DNA of 8,163 nt from NCBI GenBank assembly GCA_003533405.1, contig DQDL01000021.1:2759-10921 (forward strand), written 5' to 3'. The DNA is from Clostridiales bacterium (GTDB lineage: Bacteria > Bacillota > Clostridia > Oscillospirales > Oscillospiraceae). Each line of letters begins with the position of its first letter. The stretch's first letter is position 1. This document shows, piece after piece, positions 1 to 5,739 of the stretch. The notes under the pieces were generated by a model. It ran no database searches. It had not been told where the DNA came from and saw only the letters and a list, made by a program, of their open reading frames with translations. The position numbers and the translations under genes were made by a program.

Positions 1-1125
1 GCGGCTTTTTAGCTCGCCGGACTTAGTTTTGAATGTACTTGTCATGCACAAAAACGCCTTACCGCCACGGCTCATTGTTGCACCGGTTAAGAAATCGAGC
101 TGACCGCCGGTGCCGCTTATCTGCCTTGTGCCGACGCTTTCCGAGCAGACTTGACCGTACACATCGGCGGTGAGGCAGCCGTTTATGGATATCATGTTGT
201 CGTGCCGAGCGATGATCTGCGGATCGTTGACATACGAAAGGGGACAGCCCACAACGCCCGGGTTATCGTCCACCCAGTCGTACAGCTCACGGCTGCCGAT
301 GGCGATACCGAGCACGCCTTTGTTTTGGTTTATCGTCTTTCTGCGATTCGTGAGCTTGCCCCGTTTGAACATTTCTAGATACCCATCCGAGCAAAGCTCC
401 GTGTGCATGCCGAGATCTTTGAGGTCGGACTTTGCTATTAGCTCGCCGAGAGCATTCGGCATGCCGCCGATGCCGAGCTGCACCGTCGCACCGTCAACAA
501 TGTGCGGCAGAATATATGACGCAATGCGCTTGTCCTCCTGCGTGGGAGCGGGGTTTTTCATCTCGTAAAGCGGCGGGTTATCGCTTTCAACGATGTAGTC
601 TACCTCGGAGATATGTATCGCCTCGTCAAAGCCGCCGCGTATGCGGGGCACATTTCCGTTCACCTCGACGATGACGATTTTGCTCTTGTCGGCAATGCAC
701 TTTGAAACGCCGACCGAGCCGCCGAAATAAAAATATCCGTGCTTATCCATGGGCGAAACGGTCACCATGCAGACATCCGCCTCAAGAAAGTTCTTGTAGT
801 ACCAGGCGAGATTCCTGAAAACCATCGGCGTGAAAAATGCCCGCCCCTGGTCGCAGAGCTTTCGCTCGTAGCCCGAGCAGTGCCAGGTGTTGTACACAAA
901 ATGCTCAAGCGTCGGGTCGCACTCTGCAACATGGATAGGCCCAAATATCAGATTGCCCCTTATCTTGACATTTCTCAGCTCGTCACGCCTTTCGGAAAGC
1001 GCCTTGTCGAGCGTCGGAGGATAGCCGACATTCGTTGTATATTCGACCCAATCGCCGCTTTTGACGCACTCAACGGCCTCGTGCGCCGTGCGCAGCTTAG
1101 ACCTGTATTCGCTCAAATAGTCCAT
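1..1125 (-). CDS. acetyl-CoA hydrolase/transferase family CoA-transferase, But-like (3'-truncated by window edge)
   Basis: The gene reads leftward from an ATG at 1125 and is open to base 1, giving 375 residues. Family members run to about 440-450, so the C-terminus lies outside the window. AGGAG at 1133-1137 sits 7 bases before the ATG. Visible motifs are GIGGMPNALG (residues 218-227, CoA-binding loop), HTELCSD (241-247, whose Glu243 aligns with the glutamate that carries the CoA thioester in this family), and SGTGGQLDF (337-345). Overall the sequence resembles butyryl-CoA:acetate CoA-transferase, including a near-identical STFKTK region near residue 363. These enzymes move CoA between short-chain acyl-CoAs and acetate in the cytoplasm and end fermentative butyrate formation. 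The stretch after the catalytic Glu (SDGYLEMFKRGKLTN) looks more like 4-hydroxybutyrate/other acyl CoA-transferases than classical But, so the substrate is uncertain. It is divergent from the glycosylase operon and has its own promoter. Confidence 0.9.
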   Translation of the reverse strand, partial: MDYLSEYRSKLRTAHEAVECVKSGDWVEYTTNVGYPPTLDKALSERRDELRNVKIRGNLIFGPIHVAECDPTLEHFVYNTWHCSGYERKLCDQGRAFFTPMVFRNLAWYYKNFLEADVCMVTVSPMDKHGYFYFGGSVGVSKCIADKSKIVIVEVNGNVPRIRGGFDEAIHISEVDYIVESDNPPLYEMKNPAPTQEDKRIASYILPHIVDGATVQLGIGGMPNALGELIAKSDLKDLGMHTELCSDGYLEMFKRGKLTNRRKTINQNKGVLGIAIGSRELYDWVDDNPGVVGCPLSYVNDPQIIARHDNMISINGCLTADVYGQVCSESVGTRQISGTGGQLDFLTGATMSRGGKAFLCMTSTFKTKSGELKSR

Positions 1126-1153
1126 ATTAATACTCCTACGGTATGATAGCCAT

Positions 1154-1182
1154 ATTATCGCACATATCGCCGGGATACGCAA
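1154..1182 (-). promoter_or_regulatory. sigma-A promoter for the CoA-transferase gene
   Basis: On the minus strand, TTGCGT (1182-1177) and GATAAT (1159-1154) are separated by exactly 17 bp. The -10 box lies about 29 bases upstream of the ATG at 1125, leaving a short leader that carries the AGGAG ribosome binding site. Seen directly; promoter activity is inferred. Confidence 0.7.
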
Positions 1183-1186
1183 GCGA

Positions 1187-1215
1187 TTGAAAAACTAAAA
1201 CGGATATATTATAAT
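1187..1215 (+). promoter_or_regulatory. sigma-A promoter for the ogg-led operon
   Basis: TTGAAA (1187-1192) and a consensus TATAAT (1210-1215) are separated by exactly 17 bp, and the spacer starts A-rich. Transcription would begin near 1222, giving a leader of roughly 20 bases before the ATG at 1243. This is the best-matching promoter in the window. Its -35 box is 4 bp from the -35 box of the opposite promoter. Confidence 0.8.
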
Positions 1216-1242
1216 GGTCACATTAAACTTTTGAGGTGCAAA

Positions 1243-2046
1243 ATGAAGCTCAAGCTATGCGATGCAAAAAGCCTTGATATCGTAAAAACCTTTGAATGCG
1301 GCCAGTGCTTTCGCTGGAACAGCGATGACAGAGGAGTGTACACCGGCGTTGTCGGAAGGTACCTTGCCGAGGTAGAGACAATAGACGGCGAAGTTTACAT
1401 AACATCTGATGCTCCGGCTGAAATGTGGGCGGACTACTTCGACCTTGCAACTGACTATGCCGCCGTGAGTACAGACTTCACGGGCGAGTACCTGCACGAG
1501 TGCATCGACTACGGCATGGGCATACGCATTCTGCGTCAGGACAGCTGGGAGGCGCTGTGCTCGTTTATCATTTCCCAATGCAACAACATCACCCGCATAA
1601 AGGGCATCGTTGAGCGCCTGTGCGAGCAATTCGGCGATAAATGCGAGGCAAACGGCGTGAGCTACTACACCTTCCCGAGCGCCGAACGGCTGGCAGCGCT
1701 CGAGCCGTCAGACCTTGCTGGGATAAGATCGGGCTACAGAGCCGAGTATATCATAGCCGCCGCCAGAGCCGTAACGCAGGGCGAGCTTGACCTCGATGCC
1801 CTCAAGACCTGCGACTACCGTGAGGCGATAAAGACCCTGCGGCAGATACGGGGCGTGGGCGAAAAGGTCGCAAACTGCGTGGTGCTCTTCGGGCTTTACC
1901 ACATGGAGGCGTTCCCCGTAGATGTTTGGATGAAGCGTGCGCTCAAGGAGCATTTTCCGGCGGACTTTGATCCGACGAGCCTCGGCGCATACGCAGGACT
2001 TGCCCAGCAATACATTTTCTATTACGCAAGAAGCGGAGGTAAATGA
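1243..2046 (+). CDS. ogg: OGG1-type 8-oxoguanine DNA glycosylase / AP lyase
   Basis: Predicted to excise 8-oxoguanine from DNA and nick the abasic site (base excision repair). The 267 residues align end to end with the core of human OGG1. GQCFRW (20-25) is the N-terminal domain motif; RQDSWEALCSFI (99-110) begins the catalytic domain; GVGEKVANC (204-212) is the helix-hairpin-helix with the Schiff-base lysine Lys208 (hOGG1 Lys249); PVDVWM (225-230) holds catalytic Asp227 (Asp268). Pocket residues are also kept: Cys212 (Cys253), Gln255 (Gln315), Phe259 (Phe319). Arg118, Tyr165 and Arg166 match hOGG1 Arg154, Tyr203 and Arg204, which contact or wedge near the opposite cytosine; Cys113 replaces hOGG1 Asn149. 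The ATG at 1243 is preferred over the in-frame TTG at 1231 because GAGGTG (1233-1238) would be its Shine-Dalgarno sequence. First gene of the operon; it overlaps or abuts the HAD gene. Confidence 0.93.
   Translation: MKLKLCDAKSLDIVKTFECGQCFRWNSDDRGVYTGVVGRYLAEVETIDGEVYITSDAPAEMWADYFDLATDYAAVSTDFTGEYLHECIDYGMGIRILRQDSWEALCSFIISQCNNITRIKGIVERLCEQFGDKCEANGVSYYTFPSAERLAALEPSDLAGIRSGYRAEYIIAAARAVTQGELDLDALKTCDYREAIKTLRQIRGVGEKVANCVVLFGLYHMEAFPVDVWMKRALKEHFPADFDPTSLGAYAGLAQQYIFYYARSGGK
2035..2040 (+). promoter_or_regulatory. ribosome binding site deciding the HAD gene start
   Basis: GGAGGT lies inside the last codons of the glycosylase gene. It is 2 bases from an ATG at 2043 (which makes an ATGA overlap with the upstream stop) and 8 bases from the in-frame ATG at 2049. 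The longer spacing is normal and the shorter is not, so 2049 is preferred. Confidence 0.65.
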
Positions 2047-2048
2047 CC

Positions 2049-2867
2049 ATGGAATATAAGCTTTTAGCCGCCGACATGGACGGCACGGCCTTGGACGATA
2101 ACAAAAACCTCGGTGAACGCACCGTCAAGGCAATGGAGCGAGCCATAGCAAGCGGCAAAACGGTTTTATTTTCAACAGGCCGCAGCATCAGCCTTGTTAA
2201 GCCGTATATCGACATGGTGCACGGCATGCGCTACGCCGTGACCGCAAGCGGAGCGTCGGTTTTAGACCTTGAGACAGGGGAGAAGCTCCTGTACAAGACC
2301 ATCGACCCCGAGACCGTGAAGTACATCATTGCGCAGGCAAGCGGCCGCTATGTCATGCCCGTCATGTTCATAGACAGCAAAAGCTACAGCAGCCGCTGGT
2401 GCGTGGATAGCTGCGCCGACTTCGGCTTCAGCGCCTATGAGCCCATTTACCGTGAGTGCATGAACATCGTCGACGATGTCTTTGCAATGTACATGGAAAA
2501 CCCCGAACCTGTCGAGAAATTCAACCTCTTTTTCGCAAACGACTACGAGGCTGCCGAGGTGCTTGAAAAACTGCGTGAGCTTCCCGTGACCTTCACCTGC
2601 GCAACGGACACTTCGCTTGAGATAAACGCAAGCGGAGTGAGCAAGGCCGAGGGGCTAAAGACCCTGTGCGCAAGGCTCGGCATTGAACCCAATGAGTGCA
2701 TAGCCGTCGGTGACTCGGAAAATGACGAGCCGATGCTTAAGCTGGCGGGTCTAAGCGCCGCCACGGCAAACGGAACGGATAAGGTCAAGGCCATGGCGGA
2801 TATCATTGCGACCGACTGCAATAATGACCCTGTGGCGCAAATTATCGACGAATATTTACTTGCTTAG
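2049..2867 (+). CDS. Cof-type HAD-IIB family phosphatase
   Basis: A cytoplasmic haloacid-dehalogenase-superfamily hydrolase, probably acting on a sugar phosphate or related phosphomonoester; the true substrate cannot be read from sequence. In the 272-residue form all four HAD motifs are visible: DMDGT (9-13, with nucleophile Asp9 and acid/base Asp11), FSTGRS (41-46, motif II), SKAEGL (198-203, motif III Lys199) and VGDSEND (220-226, Mg-binding acidic residues). The roughly 100 residues between motifs II and III form the C2 cap typical of Cof/YidA proteins, and total length is normal for the family. An upstream ATG at 2043 would add two residues and overlap the glycosylase stop codon; the ribosome binding site spacing favours 2049. 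No terminator follows, and the next promoter overlaps its stop codon. Confidence 0.93.
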   Translation: MEYKLLAADMDGTALDDNKNLGERTVKAMERAIASGKTVLFSTGRSISLVKPYIDMVHGMRYAVTASGASVLDLETGEKLLYKTIDPETVKYIIAQASGRYVMPVMFIDSKSYSSRWCVDSCADFGFSAYEPIYRECMNIVDDVFAMYMENPEPVEKFNLFFANDYEAAEVLEKLRELPVTFTCATDTSLEINASGVSKAEGLKTLCARLGIEPNECIAVGDSENDEPMLKLAGLSAATANGTDKVKAMADIIATDCNNDPVAQIIDEYLLA

Positions 2868-2888
2868 AATATTTATGTGTAGTATAAT
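2860..2888 (+). promoter_or_regulatory. internal sigma-A promoter ahead of the sirtuin gene
   Basis: TTGCTT (2860-2865) overlaps the start of the HAD stop codon, and a consensus TATAAT (2883-2888) follows after exactly 17 bp. Transcription would start near 2895, about 27 bases before the sirtuin ATG. The gap 2868-2921 is the only real intergenic gap in the six-gene run, so this promoter could make the last four genes independently transcribed. Confidence 0.65.
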
Positions 2889-2921
2889 AAACAGATAAAA
2901 TATGAAAAGAAGTGGCTGAAA

Positions 2922-3638
2922 ATGGACGAGAAAATTTTGCAGCTTAAAAAGTGGATAGACGAAAGCGACAATGTCGTGTTTTTCGGCGGGGCGGGCGTGT
3001 CCACCGAAAGCGGAATACCCGACTTCCGCAGTGTCGACGGCCTGTACAATCAGAAGTATAAATACCCTCCCGAGACGATTTTGAGCCACACATTTTTTAC
3101 GAGGTACCCTGAGGAATACTACAAGTTCCACAGGGAAAAGCTCGTTGTTGATGGCGTTAAGCCCAATGCCGCGCACTTAAAGCTTGCCGAGCTTGAGCGG
3201 CAGGGAAAGCTCAAAGCGGTCGTCACGCAGAATATAGACGGGCTTCATCAGGCAGCCGGCAGCAAGAAAGTGCTTGAACTGCACGGCAGCATATTGCGAA
3301 GCTACTGCTCGTCCTGCCGCAGACCGTACCCCGCCGACAAGATGAACCACGGCGAGGGCGTTCCAAGATGCATATGCGGCGGCGTTATAAGGCCGGATAT
3401 CGTGCTTTACGAGGAGCCGCTTGACGATAGGATAGTAAGCGAAGCCATCAAATGCATATCCGAGGCCGAGGCGCTTATCATAGGCGGCACTTCCCTGAAT
3501 GTGTATCCCGCTGCGGGACTTATTAATTATTACCGTGGAAATAAGCTTGCACTCGTCAATTTGAGCAGCACCCCCTATGACAGCGAGGCTGACCTTGTTA
3601 TCCATGAGAAAATAGGAAAGGTGTTCAGCCAAATTTGA
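2922..3638 (+). CDS. cobB: NAD-dependent protein deacylase, Sir2 family
   Basis: Removes acyl groups from lysines while consuming NAD, giving nicotinamide and O-acyl-ADP-ribose. The 238 residues carry the whole catalytic core: GAGVSTESGIPDFRS (23-37, NAD site), TQNIDGLH (102-109, with Asn104 and Asp106), the catalytic His121 in HGS, four zinc ligands Cys129/Cys132 and Cys150/Cys152 (the second pair spaced C-x-C), and GTSLNVYPAAG (189-199). In YYKFHREK (66-73), Tyr67 aligns with SIRT5 Tyr102 but the residue matching its acyl-binding Arg105 is His70. That argues for deacetylase rather than desuccinylase activity (inference). The ATG at 2922 has only a weak Shine-Dalgarno, GAAGTGG at 2909-2915. 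The gene has its own promoter upstream, and its stop overlaps the TTG start of the next gene. Confidence 0.95.
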   Translation: MDEKILQLKKWIDESDNVVFFGGAGVSTESGIPDFRSVDGLYNQKYKYPPETILSHTFFTRYPEEYYKFHREKLVVDGVKPNAAHLKLAELERQGKLKAVVTQNIDGLHQAAGSKKVLELHGSILRSYCSSCRRPYPADKMNHGEGVPRCICGGVIRPDIVLYEEPLDDRIVSEAIKCISEAEALIIGGTSLNVYPAAGLINYYRGNKLALVNLSSTPYDSEADLVIHEKIGKVFSQI

Positions 3639-4360
3639 ACAGAGTTGATGTTCTGGGAGTCGGTATCGACGACCTGACAATGAAAGAAGCGGTCGACCGT
3701 GCGCTAATGCTCATATCCGAGCACCGCTGCGCATACATGGTGACCCCCAATCCCGAGATAGTCATGGCTGCGTGGGATGACCCCGAGGTCGCCGAAGCGA
3801 TAAAATGCGCAGACCTTGTTATTCCCGACGGTACGGGCGTCATGCAGGCGGCGAGGATACTCAAAACGCCGCTAAAGGAGCATTTGCCGGGTATCGACGC
3901 TGCGACCGAGATTTTAAAGCGTCTTGCCGAAGTTGGCGGCTCGGCGTTCCTTTTCGGAGCACGCCCCGGCGTTGCCGAAAGGGCAGCCGAGCGCATGAAG
4001 CTGCGCTTCCCGGGACTAAATGTCTGCGGCACGAACGACGGCTACGGCAGCGACGATGCGGCGGTCGTCTCCAAGATAAACGCCGCAAGGCCGGATTTTG
4101 TCATGGTCTGTCTCGGCGTCCCGAAGCAGGAAAAATGGATGGCAAAGCACGCAGGCAAGCTTGATGCCGGACTTATGGCGGGACTTGGCGGCACGCTGGA
4201 TGTGTTCTCAGGTCAGGCAAGGCGAGCACCGATAGTGTGGCAGAAGCTCAACTTGGAGTGGCTTTACCGCTGCTTTGAAGAGCCGAAGCGATTCAGAAAG
4301 ATAAAAAAACTTCCGCAGTTTGTTTTAAAGGCGTGGCGGAAACGGTTAGGGATAAAGTGA
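3635..4360 (+). CDS. WecB/TagA/CpsF family glycosyltransferase (GT26)
   Basis: Likely transfers an amino sugar (ManNAc in the TagA members) from a UDP donor to an undecaprenyl-diphosphate-linked GlcNAc, at the inner face of the membrane, for teichoic acid or another surface glycan. The 241 residues show TPNPEIV (37-43), PDGTGV (64-69; Asp65 matches the proposed catalytic base of TagA), FLFGARPG (105-112), CLGVPKQEKW (159-168) and GLGGTLDVFSG (183-193). The C-terminal tail after residue 206 is rich in Arg/Lys (LEWLYRCFEEPKRFRK) and resembles the appendage that attaches TagA to the membrane. The start is a TTG at 3635, sharing TTGA with the sirtuin stop. The N-terminus NRVDVLGVGID is typical of the family and no in-frame ATG is close. 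No other teichoic acid gene is visible, so the end product is unknown. Confidence 0.92.
   Translation: MNRVDVLGVGIDDLTMKEAVDRALMLISEHRCAYMVTPNPEIVMAAWDDPEVAEAIKCADLVIPDGTGVMQAARILKTPLKEHLPGIDAATEILKRLAEVGGSAFLFGARPGVAERAAERMKLRFPGLNVCGTNDGYGSDDAAVVSKINAARPDFVMVCLGVPKQEKWMAKHAGKLDAGLMAGLGGTLDVFSGQARRAPIVWQKLNLEWLYRCFEEPKRFRKIKKLPQFVLKAWRKRLGIK
4348..4352 (+). promoter_or_regulatory. ribosome binding site deciding the tmk start
   Basis: AGGGA within the last codons of the glycosyltransferase gene is 7 bases upstream of the ATG at 4360. It supports that ATG over the in-frame GTG codons at 4333 and 4357. Confidence 0.6.
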
Positions 4361-5028
4361 TGGAAAAAGGAAAGCTCATAGTTTTTGAGGGCATAGACGG
4401 CAGCGGCAAATCCGCTCACTATAAGCGTGTGTGCCAACGGCTGGAGAACGAGGGGATAGAGTATGATCACATCGTTTTCCCCAGATACGATAACGAAAGC
4501 TCGGCGCTTATAAGGATGTACCTCGGCGGCGAGTTCGGCGATAATCCGGCGGATGTCAACGCCTACACGGCCTCGACTTTTTATGCCGTTGACCGCTTTG
4601 CCTCATATCGCAAGGATTGGGGCAAGATATATAATGCAGGGGGATTTATCCTCTCGGACAGATACACGACCTCGAACGCCGTGCATCAGGGCGCAAAGCT
4701 GCCTGACGAGGAGCTTGGTGAGTTCTTCAAGTGGCTGTATGACCTTGAGCATGTAAAGATGGGGCTTCCCGTGCCGGACCTTGTCATCTACCTTGATGTC
4801 GATGTCGAGACCTCGCTTGCGAGAATGCGCCATCGCCAGGAAAAGACCAACACCAGCGCCGATATCCACGAGAAGGACATTCAATACCTCGAAAACTGCC
4901 TGCGTGTGGCCGACAAGGCCGCCGATTACTACGGCTGGACGAGGATAGCTTATAAGACTGACGGCGTTGAACGCAGCATTGAGGATAAGCATGAGGAGAT
5001 CTATTCCATCATCAAAGCCGCACTGTGA
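4360..5028 (+). CDS. tmk: thymidylate kinase (dTMP kinase)
   Basis: Phosphorylates dTMP to dTDP with ATP, an essential step towards dTTP. In the 222-residue product the P-loop is GIDGSGKS (11-18), FPRY (40-43) holds the arginine expected to bind the dTMP phosphate, TFYAVDRF (73-80) is the second nucleotide-contact helix, SDRY (99-102) is the family's DRY signature, HQGAK (109-113) follows, and RMRHRQEK (155-162) is the arginine-rich lid. The P-loop is followed by Ala-His rather than the usual Thr-Gln, and FPRYDNESS replaces the common REPGGT-type segment, so this is a divergent branch of the dTMP kinase family. A different deoxynucleotide kinase specificity is possible but less likely. The ATG at 4360 overlaps the previous stop by one base (TGATG). 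The 3' end overlaps the cyclo-ligase start by 38 bases. Confidence 0.88.
   Translation: MEKGKLIVFEGIDGSGKSAHYKRVCQRLENEGIEYDHIVFPRYDNESSALIRMYLGGEFGDNPADVNAYTASTFYAVDRFASYRKDWGKIYNAGGFILSDRYTTSNAVHQGAKLPDEELGEFFKWLYDLEHVKMGLPVPDLVIYLDVDVETSLARMRHRQEKTNTSADIHEKDIQYLENCLRVADKAADYYGWTRIAYKTDGVERSIEDKHEEIYSIIKAAL
4981..4985 (+). promoter_or_regulatory. ribosome binding site deciding the cyclo-ligase start
   Basis: GAGGA inside tmk lies 5 bases before the ATG at 4991. No start codon exists in the cyclo-ligase frame between 4991 and the conserved region, so this site and the 38-base overlap with tmk appear real. Confidence 0.6.
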
Positions 5029-5560
5029 TAAGAAGGCACTCCGAGCCCAAAAGCGCAGCGAGCTTGAGGCTCTGCCGCAAAGCTATATAGACGAAAGCAA
5101 TGCCGCCATTGAGGCAAAGCTTCTTAGCCTGCCGGAGTATATAGCTGCAAAGCGTGTGTTCATGTATTTCAGCATCGGCAGGGAGGTCAAAACGCAGGGG
5201 ATCATATCCCATGCGCTTGCCGCCGGAAAACTAGTTGCACTTCCGGTTTGCCAAGACGGCGGCAAAATGAGTTTTCGTCTTGTTTCGGATCTAAGCGAGC
5301 TTCGCTCGGGCAAGTTCGGCATCCCCGAGCCTGTGCCCGATGCACCGGAGCTTGCGCCCCAGACCGGCGATATCGTGATAGTGCCCGCACTATGCTGCGA
5401 TGAAAACGGCGACAGATTAGGGCACGGAGCGGGGTACTATGACCGTTATCTTGCCGAGCATGCTTGCTTCACCGTATGCCTTTGCAGAAAGCGAATGCTC
5501 GAGAGCGTTATCCCGACAGAGCCTACCGATATTGCGGTGAGCTTAGTCTTAACGGAATGA
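4991..5560 (+). CDS. fau: 5-formyltetrahydrofolate cyclo-ligase (MTHFS)
   Basis: Converts 5-formyl-tetrahydrofolate to 5,10-methenyl-tetrahydrofolate using ATP, returning a stored folate to the one-carbon pool. The 189 residues have the usual family plan: basic N-terminus DKKALRAQKR (13-22), FMYFSIGREV (57-66), ALPVC (83-87), GKFGIPEP (107-114), and the signature GDRLGHGAGYYDRYL (140-154), ending in PTEPTDIAVS. The signature normally reads GYGGGYYDR; here it is GHGAGYYDR. The ATG at 4991 gives about twelve extra residues before the conserved start, but no closer in-frame start exists; a TTG at 4967 is longer still. Folate one-carbon supply feeds thymidylate synthesis, a plausible reason to sit beside tmk (inference). 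The stop codon touches the terminator of the opposite gene. Confidence 0.92.
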   Translation: MRRSIPSSKPHCDKKALRAQKRSELEALPQSYIDESNAAIEAKLLSLPEYIAAKRVFMYFSIGREVKTQGIISHALAAGKLVALPVCQDGGKMSFRLVSDLSELRSGKFGIPEPVPDAPELAPQTGDIVIVPALCCDENGDRLGHGAGYYDRYLAEHACFTVCLCRKRMLESVIPTEPTDIAVSLVLTE

Positions 5561-5582
5561 AAAAGGCTCCCGAAGGAGCCCT
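5560..5582 (-). terminator. Rho-independent terminator of the Cys-rich small gene
   Basis: On the minus strand, GGCTCC-TTCG-GGAGCC (5580-5565) forms a perfect 6-bp stem with the stable UUCG tetraloop, followed by five T (5564-5560). A G-U and an A-U pair can lengthen the stem. It starts 13 bases after the TAA at 5596-5594. On the plus strand the A-run precedes the stem and no T-run follows, so termination should be one-directional. Confidence 0.85.
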
Positions 5583-5593
5583 GCTATGGTACC

Positions 5594-5731
5594 TTAGTTG
5601 CAGCCGCAGCCACAGCCGCAGCCGTTGTCGTTGTTGTTCGAGCAGCCGCAGCCGTTGCCGCAGCCGCAGAACAGGATGAGCAGGATAATGATTATCCAGA
5701 AGCAACTGTTATTTCCGTTGTTGCAGAACAT
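5594..5731 (-). CDS. small Cys/Gly/Asn-rich protein with a hydrophobic segment (possibly HCB-type high-cysteine protein)
   Basis: A 45-residue protein with an ATG at 5731 and AAAGG (5744-5740) 8 bases upstream. It has 10 Cys, 9 Gly and 10 Asn. The order is a short N-terminal part (MFCNNGNNSC), a hydrophobic run FWIIIILLILF (11-21), a CGCGNGCGC block (22-30), an Asn-rich linker (SNNNDN, 31-36) and a tail of four Gly-Cys dipeptides ending in Asn (37-45). The hydrophobic run is short for a full membrane span, so it may anchor marginally or act as a signal. A similar composition is seen in clostridial proteins that databases call 'chorion class high-cysteine HCB protein 13'; that link is from memory and its function is not known. 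A dedicated terminator and a good ribosome binding site argue that it is a real gene. It lies antisense between two plus-strand genes. Confidence 0.75.
   Translation of the reverse strand: MFCNNGNNSCFWIIIILLILFCGCGNGCGCSNNNDNGCGCGCGCN
5597..5671 (-). repeat. degenerate hexamer repeat inside the Cys-rich gene
   Basis: On the minus strand GGCTGC-like hexamers recur in two blocks (about 5597-5625 and 5642-5671), split by an Asn/Ser/Asp-rich linker. They encode Cys-Gly dipeptides, which suggests growth by slippage or duplication of a 6-bp unit. Third positions vary (GGC TGT, GGC TGC), so the protein pattern is kept beyond simple DNA repetition. Confidence 0.7.
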
Positions 5732-5739
5732 AGTTTTGA

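Noticed and set aside
739..1146. Plus-strand open frame of 135 codons
   Set aside because: It is antisense to the CoA-transferase, whose protein motifs and ribosome binding site are clear; no recognisable family.
2902..2919. Five-codon leader frame (ATG AAA AGA AGT GGC TGA) before the sirtuin
   Set aside because: No ribosome binding site, and such frames are common by chance; it overlaps the weak Shine-Dalgarno of the sirtuin but nothing shows it is translated.
3177..4032. Two long minus-strand open frames across the sirtuin and glycosyltransferase genes
   Set aside because: They oppose genes with full catalytic motifs, lack family features and follow the codon bias of the opposite strand.
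4333..4359. Upstream GTG start for tmk
   Set aside because: It would overlap the glycosyltransferase gene by 28 bases and add residues before the usual family N-terminus; the ATG at 4360 has a ribosome binding site.
5597..5671. GC-rich hexamer repeats considered as a CRISPR or intergenic repeat array
   Set aside because: They lie inside a reading frame and encode Cys-Gly dipeptides; there are no spacers of constant length.
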